64,000 nt of DNA, from positions 186,001 to 250,000 of the forward strand of contig NZ_JAUXMX010000030.1 of the NCBI RefSeq assembly GCF_030683065.1. Reading direction: 5' to 3'. Origin of the DNA: Pseudomonas sp. (lineage in GTDB: Bacteria; Pseudomonadota; Gammaproteobacteria; Pseudomonadales; Pseudomonadaceae). Position numbers and translations under genes: made by a program. The notes beneath the pieces are model-generated. The model made no database searches, was not told where the DNA came from, and was given only the letters and a program-made list of their open reading frames with translations. Shown one piece after another: positions 37,520-46,086 of the stretch (within the stretch, counting starts at the first letter, position 1; each line of letters starts with the position of its first letter).

Positions 37520-38122
37520 ATGTTGAAAATTGTCCACCTGCTAACGGGCCTAACTGCCCTGCTGCTGTCATTTGTGCCAAGCCTAAGTACTCAAACCCTG
37601 CCCTTCCTACAACAGCCAGAAGCCCTCTGCCTTGGCTTGTTTGGCTTACTCAACCTGCTCCTGGCACCGCAACTGCCAATCTGGCACGCCGGCCTGCGCC
37701 ATCAACTGCAAAACCTGGTTTCAGCCCTGTTGATCCTGGGCACATTGTTGCAGGCCCTGATACTGTTAGCCCCGCTACCAACGATTGCCGATCAGCCTGC
37801 CACCCTGTTTAGCTTGCTGGTCGTTGTGGCTGCAGTATTGCTGCACCTGATGACTAACTTGCGCCTGAACTTCCGCGGCAGCGCCGTGACCCATGACATG
37901 ACCGACCGAGAAACCGGCACGGTCAAATGGTTCAACACCTCCAAAGGCTTCGGCTTTATTTCTCGCGACTCGGGTGACGACATCTTTGTCCACTTTCGCG
38001 CGATTCGCGGCGAAGGCCATCGGGTACTGGTCGAGGGTCAACGCGTCGAATTCTCCGTCATGCAGCGCGATAAGGGCCTGCAAGCGGAAGACGTGATAGC
38101 GGCATCTCCTGCGCGCCGCTAG
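37520..38122 (+). CDS. Membrane protein with C-terminal cold-shock domain
   Basis: A 200-residue fusion. The N-terminal half has four predicted membrane helices (starting [20 protein letters not shown]). The C-terminus, residues about 132-197, is a cold-shock domain with RNP1 KGFGFIS and RNP2 DIFVHF after GTVKWFN at 133-139. A nucleic-acid-binding domain tethered to the inner membrane is unusual but conserved at this locus in Pseudomonas (PA0961 position). ATG 37520 is preferred; GTG 37505 in frame is possible. Function is unknown. Confidence 0.85.
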   Translation: MLKIVHLLTGLTALLLSFVPSLSTQTLPFLQQPEALCLGLFGLLNLLLAPQLPIWHAGLRHQLQNLVSALLILGTLLQALILLAPLPTIADQPATLFSLLVVVAAVLLHLMTNLRLNFRGSAVTHDMTDRETGTVKWFNTSKGFGFISRDSGDDIFVHFRAIRGEGHRVLVEGQRVEFSVMQRDKGLQAEDVIAASPARR

Positions 38123-38134
38123 CCTCGACGCAAA

Positions 38135-38168
38135 GCAGAAAGCCCGCAAAATGCGGGCTTTTCTGTTT
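38135..38168 (+). terminator. Terminator of the cold-shock fusion gene
   Basis: Stem AGAAAGCCCGCA / TGCGGGCTTTTCT with a short loop and T-rich tail, 15 bp after the stop. Confidence 0.85.
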
Positions 38169-38247
38169 ATACAACGTCGCCAGCGACTACTATTGTCGCG
38201 CCACAGATCATTTGTCGTGGAGTCCCATGCGCCGTTAGCCGTCAGGC

Positions 38248-38294
38248 GTAGGAGCCGGCCATGCCGGCGATTCGCACGCATGGCGTGCTCCTAC
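38248..38294. repeat. REP-like pair
   Basis: GTAGGAGCCGGCCATGCCGG at the left and the complementary GCATGGCGTGCTCCTAC at the right form a short foldback between the cold-shock fusion and slyX. Confidence 0.5.
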
Positions 38295-38325
38295 AAGTTT
38301 GCGACATTTGAACCCTGTCTCGACA

Positions 38326-38532
38326 CTAATAGTGAGGCGGCGGCAGCTCATCCTCCACCGCATCAAGTTGCCCGCCAATTTCCTCCTGACGCCTGGCCAG
38401 GGCCGCGAGCTGCAACTGCAAACGATCCAGCTCTCGCTGCTGAGTCACCAGCACATCATTGAGTGTTTGAATGGTGTCATCCTGAAAAGCCAAGCGGCTT
38501 TCCAGATCGGTGATTCGCTGTTCGGCATTCAT
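38326..38532 (-). CDS. slyX: SlyX family protein
   Basis: A 68-residue coiled-coil protein, [20 protein letters not shown] followed by a QQRELDRLQ heptad region and the SlyX terminal ELPPPHY. The role is unknown; in E. coli the gene lies beside slyD. The start at 38532 ([12 protein letters not shown]) lies two bases beyond the HIT gene stop, so the pair is an operon. Confidence 0.93.
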   Translation of the reverse strand: MNAEQRITDLESRLAFQDDTIQTLNDVLVTQQRELDRLQLQLAALARRQEEIGGQLDAVEDELPPPHY

Positions 38533-38534
38533 AC

Positions 38535-38960
38535 TCAGCCCTCGATAAAACAAAAATTCTCAGTCAGCACCAGGCGCAACCTGTCCTTGATCGCCAGCAC
38601 CTGCTCATCGCTGTAAGGCTGCGCAGGCAACCGCCCCCACACGGGCGCAGGCCAGGCGGCATCGTCACGACGCCGAGCGATCACATGCATGTGCAGTTGG
38701 CTAACCATATTTCCCAGGGTGGCAACGTTCATTTTGTCGGCACCGAAGGCGTCCTTGAGCGTCTCGGCCAGCCTCGTGGTTTCTTTCCACAGGGCTTGCT
38801 GGTCATCGGCATCAAGCTGAAACAGCTCACTCACATCCTCGCGCCTCGGCACCAGGATAAACCAGGGGTAGTGCGCATCATTCATCAGCAGCAAACGGCA
38901 TAACGAAAAATCGCCCACCGGCAGAGTGTCCTGCTGCAAACGCGGATCCAAAACAAACAT
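38535..38960 (-). CDS. HIT-domain protein
   Basis: A 141-residue HIT-like protein. The motif reads [10 protein letters not shown] with His90 and His92; the first His of the canonical HxHxHxx triad is Gln here, as in the branch of HIT proteins common in Pseudomonas. [14 protein letters not shown] is the substrate-side strand. HIT proteins hydrolyse or transfer nucleotides; the substrate is unknown. GGAGG precedes ATG 38960. Position corresponds to P. aeruginosa PA0959. Confidence 0.88.
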   Translation of the reverse strand: MFVLDPRLQQDTLPVGDFSLCRLLLMNDAHYPWFILVPRREDVSELFQLDADDQQALWKETTRLAETLKDAFGADKMNVATLGNMVSQLHMHVIARRRDDAAWPAPVWGRLPAQPYSDEQVLAIKDRLRLVLTENFCFIEG

Positions 38961-39688
38961 AGGCCACCCTCCTGCTACACCACTGAATAGACAAAGCTTA
39001 GCGCCATAAATACAACCCGACACGCCAAACGACGGGCAAGCAGGATACGCGGGAGCTACGGCGGATTCACGTGAACACTCAACCGCCGCCAATACGCCGC
39101 CCAGCGGCACACACCGACCGAGCACGCACCATTAGTGCGCACAGTTTGTTTCTAACCGTAATAAAAAGCCCTGCAGACGTTACCGCGGCAACCCGCACCG
39201 CCCGGCAGAGTGCTGCCAATGCGCAGCAACAAACGCCGGACCAGCCACCCCTACACTGCAAAACGCGCGCGACAGAGAGCACCGCCAGCCCGCATTAAAC
39301 CTGGCGCCAAGGCTTTTTGATGCTCGCCCAAACAAGCCTGGCCACGAAAAAAACCCCGCCCACCAGCAATACTCAGCCTTTTGAGCACGACTCTTGCTTT
39401 AGATTACTCAGGGTTCGGCACGGCGTGCCGCCCAGCAAAAAGCCCGGTTACTAGCAACCGAAATCATAGAATTTGTCAGCGCTGCAAAATACACGCGAAA
39501 AACTACAGAATTGCGACATGCCTCAACCTTTTTTGCGACATGACTGTGAACAAAACGCAAGGAATAGATTGCAACTGTCGCCAACTTTGGCCGCGTGTTA
39601 TAAGTTAGCGCCGACACAAAAAGAAAGAGCTGTCCATATAACAATTAGTTGGACAGCGCAACTCTTCTAAACCAAAGGAGCAATCACG
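38961..39688. other. Intergenic region upstream of oprD
   Basis: About 730 bp without a convincing gene. The right half is less GC-rich than its neighbours and holds repeated GCGACA/TGTCGC hexamers (39513-39581), a TATAAG -10 candidate at 39599-39604, and the oprD ribosome site AAAGGAG. The left half has scattered short frames on both strands lacking ribosome sites. Confidence 0.5.
39513..39604 (+). promoter_or_regulatory. Candidate oprD promoter with ArgR-like half sites
   Basis: GCGACA occurs at 39513-39518 and 39535-39540 (22 bp apart, same face of the helix) and the complement TGTCGC at 39576-39581. P. aeruginosa ArgR recognises direct TGTCGC-N8-AA repeats about 21 bp apart and activates oprD with arginine. 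TATAAG at 39599 lies 17 bp after the TGTCGC hexamer. The assignment is inference. Confidence 0.4.
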
Positions 39689-40999
39689 ATGCAAGTGATG
39701 AAGTGGAGCGTAATCGCCCTCGCAGTAGCAGCGGGCAGTACCCAAATGGCCATGGCCTCGAGCCAGTCCGAATCCAAGGGCTTTGTTGAAGACAGCAGCT
39801 TCAATATCTTCAACCGCGCCCTGTACATGAACCGTGACTTCCGTAACGGTGGCGGCAATATTGCCGACGCCTCCAAGTCCAGCGGTTTCAAGAATGGTTA
39901 CCGCGAAGAATTCGGCCTGGGCATCCGCCTGCTGGCCGAATCCGGCTTCACCCAAGGCACCGTCGGTGTCGGTGTCGACGCTCACTCCCTGAGCAGCATC
40001 AAGATCGACAGCGGCCGCGGCCGCCACAACACCGGCCAGTTCGGCACTACCGACAGCGGTCGCGGTGACGACACCCAGACCGAAGTGGGCGGCGCCATCA
40101 AGTTCCGCATCTCTGACACCGTACTGAAGTACGGCAACCAGTTCACCGGTAGCCCGGTCTTCAGCACCGACGACAGCCGCATCCTGCCGGAAGTCGCCAC
40201 TGGTACTTTGCTGACCAGCAACGAGATCGAAGGCCTGGAACTGACTGCTGGTCGCTTCACCGCACTGAGCAGCCAGACCGGCTCCAGCCGTGATGACATC
40301 AACGGCAAGGGCGAAGCAGGCCTGACTTCCGCCAACATCATAGGCGCCAGCTACAGCTTCACCGACAACTTCAGCGGCGCCATCCACGCCTCGGACGTCG
40401 AAGACTACTTCAAGAAGACCTATGTCAACCTGAACTACAATCTGCCACTGGCAGAAGATCAGGGCCTGAACTTTGATTTCAATGCCTACAGAACTCGCGG
40501 CGAAGGTCAAGAACTAGCCGGCGAAGTTGACAACAAGATCTGGAGCTTGGCCGCCGCTTATAACTTGGGCGCTCACACCTTCACTGTTGCTCACCAGCGG
40601 TCCAGCGGTGATGCTGGCTACGCTTACGGCGTTGACGGTGGCGGCACCATCTGGCTGTCGAACTCGGTCCAGTACTCCGACTTCAACGCTGAAAACGAGA
40701 AGTCCTGGCAGGCCCGTTACGACATCGACATGGCCACCTTCGGCGTACCAGGTCTGAGCTTCATGACCCGATACATCACCGGTACCGATATCACTACCCG
40801 CAATGACCTTGGCGATATTACTGACAACAACGCCAAAGAACACGAACTGGATATCGAAGCCAAGTACGTGATCCAAGAAGGCGCTGCGAAGGACTTGTCC
40901 TTCCGCGTTCGCAATGCCATCTACCGTGCAAATAGCTCTTACGGTGGCGACGTAAACGATTTCCGTCTGATCGTCGAATACCCGCTGAGCGTTTTGTAA
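39689..40999 (+). CDS. oprD: OprD family outer membrane porin
   Basis: A 436-residue OprD/OccD-family 18-strand barrel. A signal peptide ends about AMA at residue 23; the mature start is SSQSESKGFVEDSSFNIFNR. Family motifs are NRALYMNRDFR, GYREEFGLGIRLLAESGFTQ, YRTRGEGQELAG and DLSFRVRNAIYRAN, with a C-terminal aromatic-containing strand DFRLIVEYPLSVL. OprD channels take up basic amino acids and, in P. aeruginosa, carbapenems. Synteny (proS, thioesterase, HIT, slyX) matches PA0958 oprD itself rather than a paralogue. Confidence 0.92.
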   Translation: MQVMKWSVIALAVAAGSTQMAMASSQSESKGFVEDSSFNIFNRALYMNRDFRNGGGNIADASKSSGFKNGYREEFGLGIRLLAESGFTQGTVGVGVDAHSLSSIKIDSGRGRHNTGQFGTTDSGRGDDTQTEVGGAIKFRISDTVLKYGNQFTGSPVFSTDDSRILPEVATGTLLTSNEIEGLELTAGRFTALSSQTGSSRDDINGKGEAGLTSANIIGASYSFTDNFSGAIHASDVEDYFKKTYVNLNYNLPLAEDQGLNFDFNAYRTRGEGQELAGEVDNKIWSLAAAYNLGAHTFTVAHQRSSGDAGYAYGVDGGGTIWLSNSVQYSDFNAENEKSWQARYDIDMATFGVPGLSFMTRYITGTDITTRNDLGDITDNNAKEHELDIEAKYVIQEGAAKDLSFRVRNAIYRANSSYGGDVNDFRLIVEYPLSVL

Positions 41000-41025
41000 T
41001 TCAGCTGTAATTCGTTAGCGACATG

Positions 41026-41054
41026 AAAAGCCCGGCTTCTGCCGGGCTTTTTCT
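41026..41054 (+). terminator. Terminator of oprD
   Basis: Stem AAAGCCCGGC / GCCGGGCTTT with a 5-base loop followed by TTCTTG, 27 bp after the oprD stop. A-rich on the left, so it may also serve the convergent thioesterase gene. Confidence 0.88.
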
Positions 41055-41096
41055 TGTCTACCAGTTATCCATTGATCACTATTCAACCGCCCACTA

Positions 41097-41513
41097 TCAA
41101 AGCGGCAAGGCGTAAGTGCCCGTCACATGCGCCACCAACTCCTCTTCATTACCCAGCGAATACAGCGAAACTTCGCACACCGCCTGGCGTCGACTCAGGC
41201 GTAATATTCGCGCCTCGGCGAATAGATCCACCGGTTTTGGCTTGACCAGAAAGTTGATATTCAGGTTCGAGGTCACCGCCATTTCCACGCGTCCCAAGCG
41301 CCCCAACACCACCGCGTACATGGCCGCATCCGCCAGCGCCATGATGGTCGGCCCCGACAACGTGCCACCCGGACGGATCAGCTTTTCGTGAAACGGTACC
41401 CGCGCCAGTACGCCCTGCGCATCCAAGCGGTCGATACACAGCTCGATATCTTCAGCTATTGGCAAACCCGCCCGAATCAGCGCTTGAACCTGTTCCGCCG
41501 TCATTTGCGTCAC
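41097..41513 (-). CDS. PaaI-family hot-dog thioesterase
   Basis: A 138-residue hot-dog protein with RPGGTLSGPTIMALADAAMY and TSNLNINFLVKPKPVDLFAE, the PaaI pattern in which the conserved Asp lies in the long helix. Predicted acyl-CoA thioesterase; substrate unknown. The GTG start at 41513 has GGAGG six bases upstream. It is convergent with oprD and divergent from proS. Confidence 0.88.
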   Translation of the reverse strand: MTQMTAEQVQALIRAGLPIAEDIELCIDRLDAQGVLARVPFHEKLIRPGGTLSGPTIMALADAAMYAVVLGRLGRVEMAVTSNLNINFLVKPKPVDLFAEARILRLSRRQAVCEVSLYSLGNEEELVAHVTGTYALPL

Positions 41514-41618
41514 ATCCGCCTCCTGTTGAACAGCCTGCCTGCATCCTGTACGCAACAGTACAGGCACCGTACAATGCCGACCTATTAAAAGCCCTTGCAA
41601 CCGACAGAACGGCCAATT

Positions 41619-43334
41619 ATGCGCACCAGTCAGTTCCTGCTCTCGACACTTAAAGAAAACCCTTCCGATGCCGTGGTGATCAGCCACCAGCTGATGCTGC
41701 GCGCCGGGATGATCCGTAAACTCGCCTCGGGCCTGTATACCTGGCTGCCGATGGGCCTGCGCGTGATGCGTAAGGTTGAGGCGATCGTGCGCGAAGAGAT
41801 GAACGCCGCAGGCGCCCTCGAGGTGCTGATGCCGGCTATCCAACCCGCCGAGCTGTGGCAGGAGTCGGGCCGCTGGGAGCAATACGGCCCAGAATTGCTG
41901 CGTGTCAAAGACCGTCACGGCCGCGAGTTCTGCGTCGGCCCGACCCATGAAGAAGTGATCACCGACCTGGTACGCAACGAATTGAGCAGCTACAAGCAGT
42001 TGCCGCTCAACCTGTACCAGATCCAGACCAAGTTTCGCGACGAGATTCGTCCGCGCTTCGGCTTGATGCGTGGCCGCGAATTCATCATGAAGGACGCCTA
42101 TTCTTTCCATGTCGATCAGGCGTCGCTGCAAGCGACCTATGACCGCATGCACCAGGCCTACTGCAACATATTCACCCGCCTTGGCTTGAATTTCCGTCCG
42201 GTACAGGCCGACACCGGCTCGATCGGCGGCACCGGCTCCCATGAGTTCCACGTGCTGGCCGAGTCTGGCGAAGACGATATCGCCTTCAGCAACAGCTCCG
42301 ACTACGCCGCCAATATCGAAAAAGCCGAAGCTACTCCGCGCGAAACCGTGCGCGGCGCCGCCACTGAAGAACTACGCCTGGTCGATACGCCTAATACCAA
42401 GACCATCAGTGATTTGGTCGAAGGCTTCAACCTGCCCATCGAAAAAACCATCAAGACCCTGGTGGTGCAGGGTGCCGAAGACGGCAAGTTGATCGCGCTG
42501 ATCATTCGCGGCGATCACGAACTGAACGAGATCAAGGCGGCTAACCTGGCACAGGTCGCCAGCCCATTGACCATGGCCACCGAAGCCGAACTACGTGACG
42601 CCATTGGCGCTGGCGCTGGCTCCCTCGGCCCGCTGAACCTGCCACTGCCGTGCATCGTCGACCGCTCGGTGGCCCTGATGAGCGATTTCGCCATTGGCGC
42701 CAATATCGACGACAAGCACTACTTCGGCGCCAACTGGGAGCGCGATCTGCCACTGCCTGAAGTCGCCGACCTGCGCAACGTCGTCGCTGGCGACCCAAGC
42801 CCGGATGGCCAGGGCACGCTGGAGATCAAGCGCGGCATCGAAGTCGGGCATATCTTCCAGCTGGGCAGTAAATACAGCGAAGCGATGAACTGCACCGTGA
42901 TGGGCGAGAATGGCAAGCCTGCAACCCTGACCATGGGCTGCTACGGCATCGGTGTATCGCGCGTGGTGGCTGCGGCCATCGAGCAAAACAATGACGAGCG
43001 CGGAATTCTCTGGAACGACACGCTGGCGCCGTTCCAGGTCGCGCTGGTGCCGTTGCGTTATGAAACCGACGCCGTGCGTGAAACCACCGACCAGCTCTAT
43101 GCTGATCTGACGGCTGCCGGCTTTGAAGTGCTACTCGATGACCGTGACAAGAAGACCAGTCCGGGCATCAAATTCGCAGACATGGAATTGATCGGCATCC
43201 CGCATCGCATTGTGATTAGTGATCGCGGCCTGGCCGATGGCAATCTGGAATACAAGAGCCGTCAGGAAACTGAAGCCCAGGTGGTTGCTGTCGCCGACAT
43301 CATGCCGTTCATCCAAGCACGTATCCGCCGCTGA
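41619..43334 (+). CDS. proS: Prolyl-tRNA synthetase (bacterial type with editing domain)
   Basis: A 571-residue class II synthetase. Motif 1 is near [20 protein letters not shown], motif 2 in [20 protein letters not shown], and motif 3 in [19 protein letters not shown]. The editing INS domain lies between about 225 and 405 ([31 protein letters not shown]) and removes alanine mischarged on tRNA-Pro. The C-terminal anticodon domain includes [21 protein letters not shown]. Confidence 0.98.
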   Translation: MRTSQFLLSTLKENPSDAVVISHQLMLRAGMIRKLASGLYTWLPMGLRVMRKVEAIVREEMNAAGALEVLMPAIQPAELWQESGRWEQYGPELLRVKDRHGREFCVGPTHEEVITDLVRNELSSYKQLPLNLYQIQTKFRDEIRPRFGLMRGREFIMKDAYSFHVDQASLQATYDRMHQAYCNIFTRLGLNFRPVQADTGSIGGTGSHEFHVLAESGEDDIAFSNSSDYAANIEKAEATPRETVRGAATEELRLVDTPNTKTISDLVEGFNLPIEKTIKTLVVQGAEDGKLIALIIRGDHELNEIKAANLAQVASPLTMATEAELRDAIGAGAGSLGPLNLPLPCIVDRSVALMSDFAIGANIDDKHYFGANWERDLPLPEVADLRNVVAGDPSPDGQGTLEIKRGIEVGHIFQLGSKYSEAMNCTVMGENGKPATLTMGCYGIGVSRVVAAAIEQNNDERGILWNDTLAPFQVALVPLRYETDAVRETTDQLYADLTAAGFEVLLDDRDKKTSPGIKFADMELIGIPHRIVISDRGLADGNLEYKSRQETEAQVVAVADIMPFIQARIRR

Positions 43335-43358
43335 TTTCAGCCTTTCAAAAGAGCCGTC

Positions 43359-44312
43359 ATGTTCACACGAAACACCCTGGGCCTCGTTGGCTCCGCACTC
43401 TGCGGCGCCCTTTTCCTGAGTGGCTGTGCCAACCAGTTGCCACAACGCAGCGAGCATGAAGAGCGCGTCGAACGCAATCTGCTGGATCACAGCCTGCAAA
43501 TAGACGTTGGCGAACCACGCGTACTGGAATTGCCGCAGCGGCGAATACGGGTGCATGAACAGAAGACCTTTGAGGTGACCGCCTTCGAGGTCACGCGTCG
43601 CTACGACCGCTACACGCCTTACCAGCCCTGGCGCGAGCTCTACGAAGTGCCGCTCGGCGCAGTTGCTGTGGTCGCCGGCATCGGCGCCAACGCACTCAAC
43701 GTGGTATTGCTCGGCAGGCTGCCGGACAGCGCCACTAAAGACTGGATCAGCTATGGCTTCGCCGGGCTCAATCCATTCATGAACGTCGAGTCCAACGGCC
43801 GCTCGCAACAAAATCTCGCCAGCCTCGACGAGCAACGCCAGGATGCCCGCATGGAATACTCCAGCTTGCCTTGGGCTGAGCGCTCGGTGCTGGTCAACGC
43901 CAACGGGCAAACCCATGAGCTGCTGACCGATCGCAATGGCGTACTGCGCCTCAACCTGCTCGACAGCCCCTTTGCCGAGCAGGATGTCAGCCGTATCGGC
44001 ACCCTGCAGCTGAGCGTTGCAGACCCGCAGGGCTCGACCCGAGCAGATGCTGCTCTTATGGTCAGTCGCACCCTGCGCGGCAAGCTGCAGGAAGCGCACA
44101 CGCTGATCTACGATGACCTGGAAGGCGACGATGTCGAGCAATGGGTGCACCGGGTCAAGCGCTTGTCTGAGCTGGGCCTGGAAGAAGAAGCCAGCGAACT
44201 GGAACAGAGCTTGATCGAGTTGACCCGCAACGACCCCGAGCTGCAGGAGCAGTTTTTGCTGGCCCTGATCCAGGATGCCGGGCGCTTGGTTGCCGACCCC
44301 GGTAACGACTGA
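43359..44312 (+). CDS. Conserved lipoprotein of unknown function (downstream of proS)
   Basis: A 317-residue lipoprotein with lipobox LSGC near residue 23 (ALFLSGCANQLPQRS). An internal hydrophobic stretch (GAVAVVAGIGANALNVVLLG) is followed by a soluble region with WAERSVLVNANGQTHELLTD. It ends in a Glu/Leu-rich helical segment (RVKRLSELGLEEEASELEQS). I do not recognise a characterised family; the position matches PA0955. It is followed after 8 bp by a small lytic transglycosylase, so the pair may act on the wall together. Confidence 0.82.
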   Translation: MFTRNTLGLVGSALCGALFLSGCANQLPQRSEHEERVERNLLDHSLQIDVGEPRVLELPQRRIRVHEQKTFEVTAFEVTRRYDRYTPYQPWRELYEVPLGAVAVVAGIGANALNVVLLGRLPDSATKDWISYGFAGLNPFMNVESNGRSQQNLASLDEQRQDARMEYSSLPWAERSVLVNANGQTHELLTDRNGVLRLNLLDSPFAEQDVSRIGTLQLSVADPQGSTRADAALMVSRTLRGKLQEAHTLIYDDLEGDDVEQWVHRVKRLSELGLEEEASELEQSLIELTRNDPELQEQFLLALIQDAGRLVADPGND

Positions 44313-44320
44313 GCCGGAAC

Positions 44321-44893
44321 ATGGCCTTGCGCCTGTGCCTGACCCTGTTGATTGCACTGCTGTGCCCACCCAGCCAGGCCAACCTGCGCCAGGCAGCCGA
44401 GCCGGAACTGCGGGCGCTGCTGCAACGCACAGTGGCCGACGCCGACAGCTTTCAGGATCGCTTCGATGCAGAAGTCTGGTTGCTGGACATGTCGACCCGC
44501 CTGGCCCGCTACATCCCCGACGCGGAAGAACGCCTGACCCTGCTCAGGCTGGTACACCGCGAAGCCAGCAAGGCGGGCTTGCGCCCCGACTTGGTTCTGG
44601 CGCTGATCCACACGGAAAGCCACTTCGACCGGTTCGCTATTTCCTCGGCAGGCGCCCAGGGCATGATGCAAGTCATGCCGTTCTGGAAAGCCGAACTCGG
44701 TCGCCCGCAGGACAACCTCACCGATAACGCCACCAACCTGCGTTACGGCTGCACCATTCTCAGCTTCTATTTGCGCAAAGAGGGCGGCAACCTGAGCCGC
44801 GCCTTGGCCCGCTATAACGGCAGCCTTGGCAAACAGACCTACCCCGCCAAGGTCATCGGCTTCTGGCACGACTTCTGGTACGTCAAACCGTGA
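44321..44893 (+). CDS. Small soluble lytic transglycosylase
   Basis: A 190-residue exported SLT-family enzyme. A signal peptide (to about residue 20, PSQA) precedes the SLT domain, with catalytic Glu99 in LIHTESHFDRFAISSAGAQG, then MMQVMPFWKAELG and NLRYGCTILSFYL, and ALARYNGSLGKQTYPAKV. It cleaves the MurNAc-GlcNAc bond of peptidoglycan with 1,6-anhydro formation. It is a minimal catalytic module without a wall-binding domain. Tandem with the upstream lipoprotein. Confidence 0.88.
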   Translation: MALRLCLTLLIALLCPPSQANLRQAAEPELRALLQRTVADADSFQDRFDAEVWLLDMSTRLARYIPDAEERLTLLRLVHREASKAGLRPDLVLALIHTESHFDRFAISSAGAQGMMQVMPFWKAELGRPQDNLTDNATNLRYGCTILSFYLRKEGGNLSRALARYNGSLGKQTYPAKVIGFWHDFWYVKP

Positions 44894-45296
44894 TTGGCGG
44901 ATGAGTGGACGCATCCTCGGTAGGTTCTGAGTTCATGTGCAATGGCCTGCGGCAACGTAGGCCGAGCACATAGCTCGCAAAAGACCCCGCCTCGTCTTCG
45001 ACCCCGCGCTGTCGCGCTGCAAACTGGAGCACTCAAGGAGCAAGACCGTAGGATGGGTTAGGCGCCCGCAAATTGACCTGCTGCCAGCAGAACAAAGGCG
45101 CCGTAACCCATCATCGATATTCGCCATGCCAACGGGTACAGACATAAACCGCTTGATGGGTATCGCTGCGCTCAACGCCATCCTACAGTCACTGGCTCCT
45201 ACAAGACTTTGTGTCTGATTTTTGATCGTTCCCACGCTCCGCATGGGCATGCAACCCAGGATGCACCCGGCCACTTCAACGCCAGCCTACACGCCA
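44894..45296. other. Intergenic region with repeat sequences
   Basis: About 400 bp between convergent genes. It holds a GTAGGATGG-type repeat at 45048-45186 and, to its right, GATCGTTCCCACGCTCCGCA, part of another repeat common in Pseudomonas. No gene is evident. Confidence 0.55.
45048..45186. repeat. GTAGGATGG-family repeat, copy 1
   Basis: Begins GTAGGATGGGTTA and ends with the inverse CAACGCCATCCTAC. Internal GTAACCCATCA and GATGGGTATCGCTGCGCTCA segments recur in copies at 50374-50587 and 58103-58222. Confidence 0.6.
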
Positions 45297-45572
45297 TCAG
45301 CGCCGCACGATGAAGCCGGCAATCCCTTGCAGCGTCTGCTCCTCCAGCGCGACCGCAGTAACCTTGGCCTTGGGCGGCCCCTGCTCCAGCCAGGCGGCCA
45401 GCTCGCGCACGGCCGCCTCTTCGCCTTCGAGCAACACCTCGACACGGCCATCGCTCAGGTTACGCACCCAGCCATCCAACGCCAGGCGCTCGGCGTGATC
45501 GGCAGTCGCATGGCGAAAGAACACACCCTGCACCCGGCCGCTGACATAACCATGTAAACACATTCGTTGCAT
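45297..45572 (-). CDS. acyP: Acylphosphatase
   Basis: A 91-residue acylphosphatase. The phosphate-binding loop is GRVQGVFFR with catalytic Arg20, and Asn38 is in GWVRNLSDGRVEV; both are essential in the family. It hydrolyses carboxyl-phosphate bonds. Start 45572 gives the usual length; an internal ATG at 45563 (MCLHGYVSG) is nearly as good. It lies 4 bp downstream of the TlpA-like gene, the arrangement of PA0953-PA0954. Confidence 0.94.
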   Translation of the reverse strand: MQRMCLHGYVSGRVQGVFFRHATADHAERLALDGWVRNLSDGRVEVLLEGEEAAVRELAAWLEQGPPKAKVTAVALEEQTLQGIAGFIVRR

Positions 45573-45576
45573 GCCT

Positions 45577-46056
45577 CTATTCTCCCGTACGCAAGGCCTG
45601 CACCCGCGCCGCCAGGCCTTTGGCGGATTGTTCGCCGAGCAAGCGTTCGCGCATCTGTCCGTGATCATCGACGATATAAGTCACCGGCAGCACGGCGCTC
45701 GGTGGCAAACCGAAGCGCACGGCCGGGTCTTGCGCGAGCACGGTGAATTCAATCCCCATTGCCTGTGACGCCGTGGTCAGATCGGCTCCCTGCAAGCCGT
45801 CGAAATTCACCCCCAGCACACTCACCGGCTGCCCTTTGAACTGCACGGCGAGCGCATTCAATTCGGGAATCTCGCTGCGGCAGGGCGCACACCATTCGGC
45901 CCAGTAATTAATCACCAACCACTGGCCTTCCAGGCGCTCAGCCGGTACCTTTTGCCCATGCTGATCGACGCCGACATCTTCAGCGCAACCAGCCAGCAGC
46001 AAGCCAACGCAAATTCCTATTACCGTACGAATAACGACCTGGAGTCGTGTTCCCAT
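45577..46056 (-). CDS. TlpA/ResA-like thioredoxin-fold lipoprotein
   Basis: A 159-residue protein. Lipobox LLAGC (Cys24) follows a hydrophobic signal; the thioredoxin fold has the redox motif WCAPC (Cys56-Cys59) in VINYWAEWCAPCRSEIPELN and the cis-Pro in LPVTYIVDDHGQ. It is a membrane-anchored periplasmic reductant or oxidant; the partner is unknown. Start 46056 has AGGAAC upstream. Only 30 bp separate this start from the divergent gene at 46087. Confidence 0.9.
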   Translation of the reverse strand: MGTRLQVVIRTVIGICVGLLLAGCAEDVGVDQHGQKVPAERLEGQWLVINYWAEWCAPCRSEIPELNALAVQFKGQPVSVLGVNFDGLQGADLTTASQAMGIEFTVLAQDPAVRFGLPPSAVLPVTYIVDDHGQMRERLLGEQSAKGLAARVQALRTGE

Positions 46057-46086
46057 GCATTCGTTCCTCGTCCACATTGGGTTGAT

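Noticed and set aside
43131-44369. 412-residue open frame opposite the proS end and the downstream lipoprotein
   Set aside because: Crosses two well-supported plus-strand genes and has no family features.
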